Below, piece after piece: positions 60,251-64,000 of a stretch of 64,000 bases of DNA; the stretch's first letter is position 1; every line of letters begins with the position of its first letter. The stretch is from Channallabes apus (lineage: Eukaryota > Chordata > Actinopteri > Siluriformes > Clariidae), in the NCBI GenBank assembly GCA_030522415.1, contig CM060107.1, positions 4,080,847-4,144,846 of the forward strand, read 5' to 3'. The notes under the pieces are model-generated. The model worked only from the letters and a program-made list of their open reading frames with translations, had not been told where the DNA came from and ran no database searches. The position numbers and the translations under genes were made by a program.

Positions 60251-62004
60251 TTAAATTAAAATAAAATCGCCGGGCGGCTCTTTATCATTGTCGTGTTTCA
60301 GTCTGAAGTATTGTGTGTCTAGTGAAGCCGAAAATGTGTGCTAATTAAACTGCGCATGCGTGTTTGGAGTCGCTGTGCCCGCGCTGTGTATCAGTCGGTT
60401 GGGAATCATCACGGAGGTTACAACACGGCGTGGCTGCAGCTGGAGTTTGTCGTGTTCGAGGTAAGTTTAGCTTTCTTTTTTGGATGTGATTCTCGCTTTC
60501 ATGACTCCCAATTAATGTTCATCTTAATCTCAGGATGTACAATTAGCAATTTCAGTTTTTAATAGTGTGGAGATTCACAAAACACCGTTTTCGTGTAAAA
60601 ACCTGAACCTACGGAGCCCCCATGGGTCCTGTGGTAAATAAATAAATAAATAAATAAAATAATAACGAACCGAGCGCGCGGATTAATACACCGAGATGTG
60701 TGTTTCTTACCCCCACCCCGAGTGAAAACGGCGTGTTCAGACAAAGGCTCGCCAGTTAGATGCCATTTCTGAACAAACTGAGTCGTGTGTGTTAAAGCAT
60801 TAAATGGTAAAAGAGCACTAGCAATAAACGTTTTTTTTTCTGAAGCCGAACTTTATTAATGAGTTACGAGTAAAGAACCTGTACATATGTTCATACAGTA
60901 TTGACAGCAGCTCTAATTTACTGCGGTAAAGCCAGCCGCGGTTCAGAAAAACACGGTCAAGCCAGCCGCGATTGAGTTTAGTGCGCGCGCATATTACAGT
61001 GATTACGGTAGTTTCATGAACAACACAGAGAGAATGCCCCATATCTGAAAAATCCTGCAGTAAAATAGTTTCATATGTGGTGTGTATATAGTATGGGACG
61101 TCCTGAATAAGAACTGATCATTGTTTTTTTCTACTTATTAGAAATGGGGTCTTTACACCCCTTTAAAGTGTAATAATGTCCAATATCTGAAAAATGCTGC
61201 AGTAAAATTGTTTCATATTTGGTGTGTATATAGTATGGGACGTCCTGAATAAGAACTGATCATTGTTTTTTTCTACTTTTTTTTTATCATATAATGTGTG
61301 TACATTATATGGGATAAAAACTGACCATGGCGTTTTATACTTACTAGAATTTATTTTTTCATAGGTCTCTGAAGTGAAATAAAGGCATTTTATTTAACTT
61401 TTTTTCCCCATTGTGAACATTTGTTTATTTGACCTCTCTTCCAAAGCAGACGTTAATCCTCATTATAGAAAACATTCATTGAAGAATAACTGCTACTTTT
61501 GAACAGTAAAACAAAATAAAAATCAATTCTGGTATTTAGAAAGACTAAATACATTATTTTGTCTGTTTTCTACGAATTCTGCTGTAACTTATCTACATAA
61601 AACAATTATTTGAATGGTGAATATTTAAGAAAAATATTGTAACAGACAACCGTCAAAGTCACCAATAAATAACACGGATATTAAAGCAGAAATGCAAATA
61701 AATAAGCAAGTAAAAATTGACGAGCATGTTGTATTATCTCTCAGTCCTGGGCGTCTAAATGAAAAGCGCTCTGAAAGCGCGTTGTCTCTGTGTCGTTCCT
61801 GAAACTACCGTAATCACTGTAATATGTGCGCACACTAAAATCAATCGCGGCTGGCTTGACCGCAGTTCTAATTTGTCTAAATCGCATTGCAGACAATAAA
61901 AATAAGTCGAGTCATCCTGTGTCGAGTCAAAAGATGAAGAAATGCCTAAATGTAGTTGTACGAATAAAAGATTATGTAATGATACAATGTAAATATTTTC
62001 ACAG
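60242..62004. repeat. Inverted and tandem repeat cluster
   Basis: An arm at 60950-61035 (GGTCAAGCCAGCCGCGATTG, then ATTACAGTGATTACGGTAGT) is found inverted at 61786-61866. Between them two tandem units of about 95 bp (61044-61139 and 61183-61277) share TATAGTATGGGACGTCCTGA. The outer part 60242-60900 has a CpG-rich patch with the donor-like GAG|GTAAGT (about 60460) and an AAAT repeat at 60637-60660. No complete gene is seen. Confidence 0.7.
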
Positions 62005-62747
62005 AAACCAAGCGTAAACATGAGACATGAATCTGAAGAGGATCTCTTTGATGATTGCCTGGTAAAGCATTGTTTTCTTATTAATTATACAATTTATTAA
62101 TACCTTGAATATAGTGTTTGTTGTATTGGACAGAAGCATATAAATGCAAATGAATATATAAATCTGAGTAATTATTGAACGAATTTTCATGTTTGGACTA
62201 ACCCTTTAAATACAAACTCAGCATTCATCATAGGATTTCCTGACACTGTAAAGGTGCAGAGTAATCTATGGAGTGTAGCCATCTCATGCCATGTTTTACA
62301 ATGTTTTAGTGATGCAAGATTATTGCTAAAGCAATTTAACCCAAGTTTAACAATCTGAAGTATATGAAGTGATGGTCATTTTTTATTATCAATTATTTGT
62401 ATTATTTTTTTTTCTCTGTGAAATGAAGTCAGCACAGGTTGAAACAATTCCGATTTTTTTTTTGTTTCTCAAAATAAATTATTTATTTTCTTGTACATTT
62501 TATGCAGGGGGACAGACGAAGTGATGCCAGTATGCACCTTCTTAAAATCCTTGTCGTCTGTGCTGTTGAAGGGGAAGGACCAGTTGGTGTATCCATAATC
62601 CTTGAAGGAGAGGAAATTTTGCAAGAATGTGGCAATAGCTCCGATCACTGCGCTACACATTTGAGCTATTTTCAGAAAGTTCTTCTAGAACTTGATGGGA
62701 TTAAGCTATCACCAAAAGTGCAAGCTTTAAAGATGAAGTTATCTTAA
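62005..62747 (+). pseudogene. SAMD3-like terminal exons
   Basis: Exon 62005-62061 (acceptor TTTTCACAG, donor GTAAAG) reads KPSVNMRHESEEDLFDDCL. Exon 62508-62747 (acceptor TTATGCAG) reads GDRRSDASMHLLKILVVCAV, GEGPVGVSIILEGEEILQEC and VLLELDGIKLSPKVQALKMK to TAA. The phases agree. The last block matches the antisense exon at 10007-10324. Upstream exons are not visible within the window, so this is a fragment or the tail of a gene whose other exons are lost. Confidence 0.5.
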
Positions 62748-63715
62748 AACATTTGATTTGGCTTGACTACAAGTCTTTACATGTTGTGTTTACATGTTCA
62801 GCTTAATGTTTTAATGCGTTATGGTTTCAGTGGCATACTTTTAAGTGCACTAGTCCAGAGTGCTGATTTGAATGTTGCAACTTCACTGCTTCCGAGGGCT
62901 ATTACGTTTTAACGTTTATTCTACAGTTTGTTTAATGTATTTTCTGCTGTATTTTATTTCTAAATGAATGCTGTATTTTATTTATTTATTATTTTACACA
63001 ATTTTGTTTAAAACAAGTATTTCAGGCCCTGGTGCCGTGCAGTTTTTTTCTATGGATGCAAAATTTAGCTGAATGCACTTTTATTAAAAAGACAACTTGG
63101 ATCTAGACTGTGAATGTCACAAATATTTGGTAATGTTGGTGAATAAACTGTTTAATTATATTTTAGTTGTGTGATTTATGAAAGATATAGATGAAATAAT
63201 TACTTAAGTTTCTTTCCAAAACATAAATTAGCAATGTTTACATTATTATAGGGAGTAATATAAATTGATAAAACCAAGTTAAGGGAAAATCTCACAAAAC
63301 AAAATGATAGTAATTTCATAAAATTAAGGTTCCTGCAACTTTACTTGATTATTTTAAATAAATCTAATTTGTGCATTAAATATAATTATGTAACTTTTAC
63401 TTGATTTCTTTTATTGTTAATTTAATTAAGTAAATTTTACCTGACAATTACGGGTGAGTTTTACTTAGGCTCAATCACAATTCTATTTTCTTCCCCTTGT
63501 CCCTTGAAACGAAGTGGAAAGGGGAAGGGTATAAATATTTCCCCTAAGAAATGGGACAACACTGTTATACGTCATCATACGTTGTCGCTGGTTCCTAATG
63601 TTACGTCAGAGGACATGCGCCGATGTTTATCACACATTCCAATAAGAGAGATTACTCACTCCCAAAGGTTTTTTGCGCCGTATTTCGATTTTTAAAAAAG
63701 TTGCTCATTTTCACC
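62748..63715. other. AT-rich tail with TTACTTGA-type repeats
   Basis: TTTACTTGATT and AGTAAATTTTACC motifs near 63340-63470 resemble the terminal zones of the element at 9309-11729. This could be the 3' part of a related CACTA-like element, but no clear terminus is found. After 63490, CTTGAAACGAAGTGGAAAGG and a TATAAATATT follow. Confidence 0.4.
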
Positions 63716-63934
63716 ATGAACACGGATGAGTCTTCGGGTTTCCTCAGCCGTCCATATACAGAATATAAATTACAAAACTGTGGTCACGTTGCAATAAGTA
63801 AGAATAGTGTAAGCAAAACAATAGTGTATGGCCGTAAGCAAAACAAGCAATGCGTTATCAAATGCTCGGCAAAATGCCGTGATACTGAACTTTCATATTT
63901 GTTTGTAGCATGCAGTAAAGTGTATGTGACATAA
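63716..63934 (+). CDS. Unassigned first-exon-like reading frame
   Basis: 72 codons from ATG at 63716: MNTDESSGFLSRPYTEYKLQ, then CGHVAISKN, ending ACSKVYVT. A donor-like A|GTAAGAAT at about 63797 suggests that only the first 27 residues may be coding exon. A TATAAATATT lies at about 63530. The family is not recognised, and the window ends before any next exon. Confidence 0.25.
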   Translation: MNTDESSGFLSRPYTEYKLQNCGHVAISKNSVSKTIVYGRKQNKQCVIKCSAKCRDTELSYLFVACSKVYVT

Positions 63935-64000
63935 AAATATATATTTGTAATATTGTGCAATATGTGCTATCCGCTAGCAAACTTTAGCGATTTTTTTGCA

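Overview
This is a window of vertebrate nuclear DNA, almost certainly from a teleost fish and possibly an otophysan (catfish or characin lineage). The evidence is replication-dependent histone genes of fish type, with CCAAT/TATA promoters and the 3' histone stem-loop, and a dense, nested load of fish-type repeats: CACTA/EnSpm elements with CACT[C/G]TAAAAAA ends, Tc1-like elements, hAT elements, tRNA-derived SINEs, an L2-like LINE, RTE fragments and a Ty3/Gypsy element. Long TA and CA microsatellites add to this. The species is an inference.

Layout. (1) 0-9 kb: repeat-rich, with a direct duplication (793-1859 and 4804-5519), a CACTA 3' end (1860-2388), a segment (2559-4804) present inverted at 36742-38477, two SINEs and a decayed gene near 7.9-9.3 kb. 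(2) 9.3-16 kb: two non-autonomous elements with CACTG ends, one sitting inside a dead Tc1 element, the other carrying an antisense SAMD3-like last exon. (3) 16.9-19 kb: a hAT element inside a SINE. (4) 20.0-22.9 kb: histones H1, H2A and H3 on the + strand. (5) 23.6-26.7 kb: a broken Tc1-like element with a later insertion. (6) 26.7-43.5 kb: a four-level nested transposon. A hAT shell (26718-43473, 8-bp target duplication) holds a CACTA element (26827-41973), which holds a deleted CACTA copy (33910-40702), which holds a 4.8-kb element with TA target duplication (35346-40161). (7) 43.9-46.4 kb: a truncated H2B copy, two tRNA-Glu-like relics and a small Ig V-set gene. (8) 46.7-50 kb: RTE fragments and a solo LTR. 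(9) 51.6-53.5 kb: an orphan Ig first exon, then histones H2B and H4 on the - strand. (10) 54.5-55.3 kb: a possible five-exon, 90-residue gene. (11) 55.9-60.2 kb: an internally deleted Gypsy element and a LINE with an intact reverse transcriptase frame. (12) 60.9-64 kb: inverted and tandem repeats, another SAMD3-like last exon and an unresolved terminal reading frame.

The histone genes form one functional group: five nucleosomal proteins, each coding gene followed by the stem-loop that replaces a poly(A) tail. They are split into H1-H2A-H3 and H2B-H4 halves by about 29 kb of mostly transposon DNA. The most striking non-histone content is the large CACTA element. It carries an intact 825-codon zinc-finger transposase-like frame and, wrapped around it, a ten-exon SAM-domain gene (472 codons, all phases compatible). 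That gene's last intron has absorbed a second CACTA copy. Related last exons lie at 10.0-10.3 and 62.0-62.7 kb.
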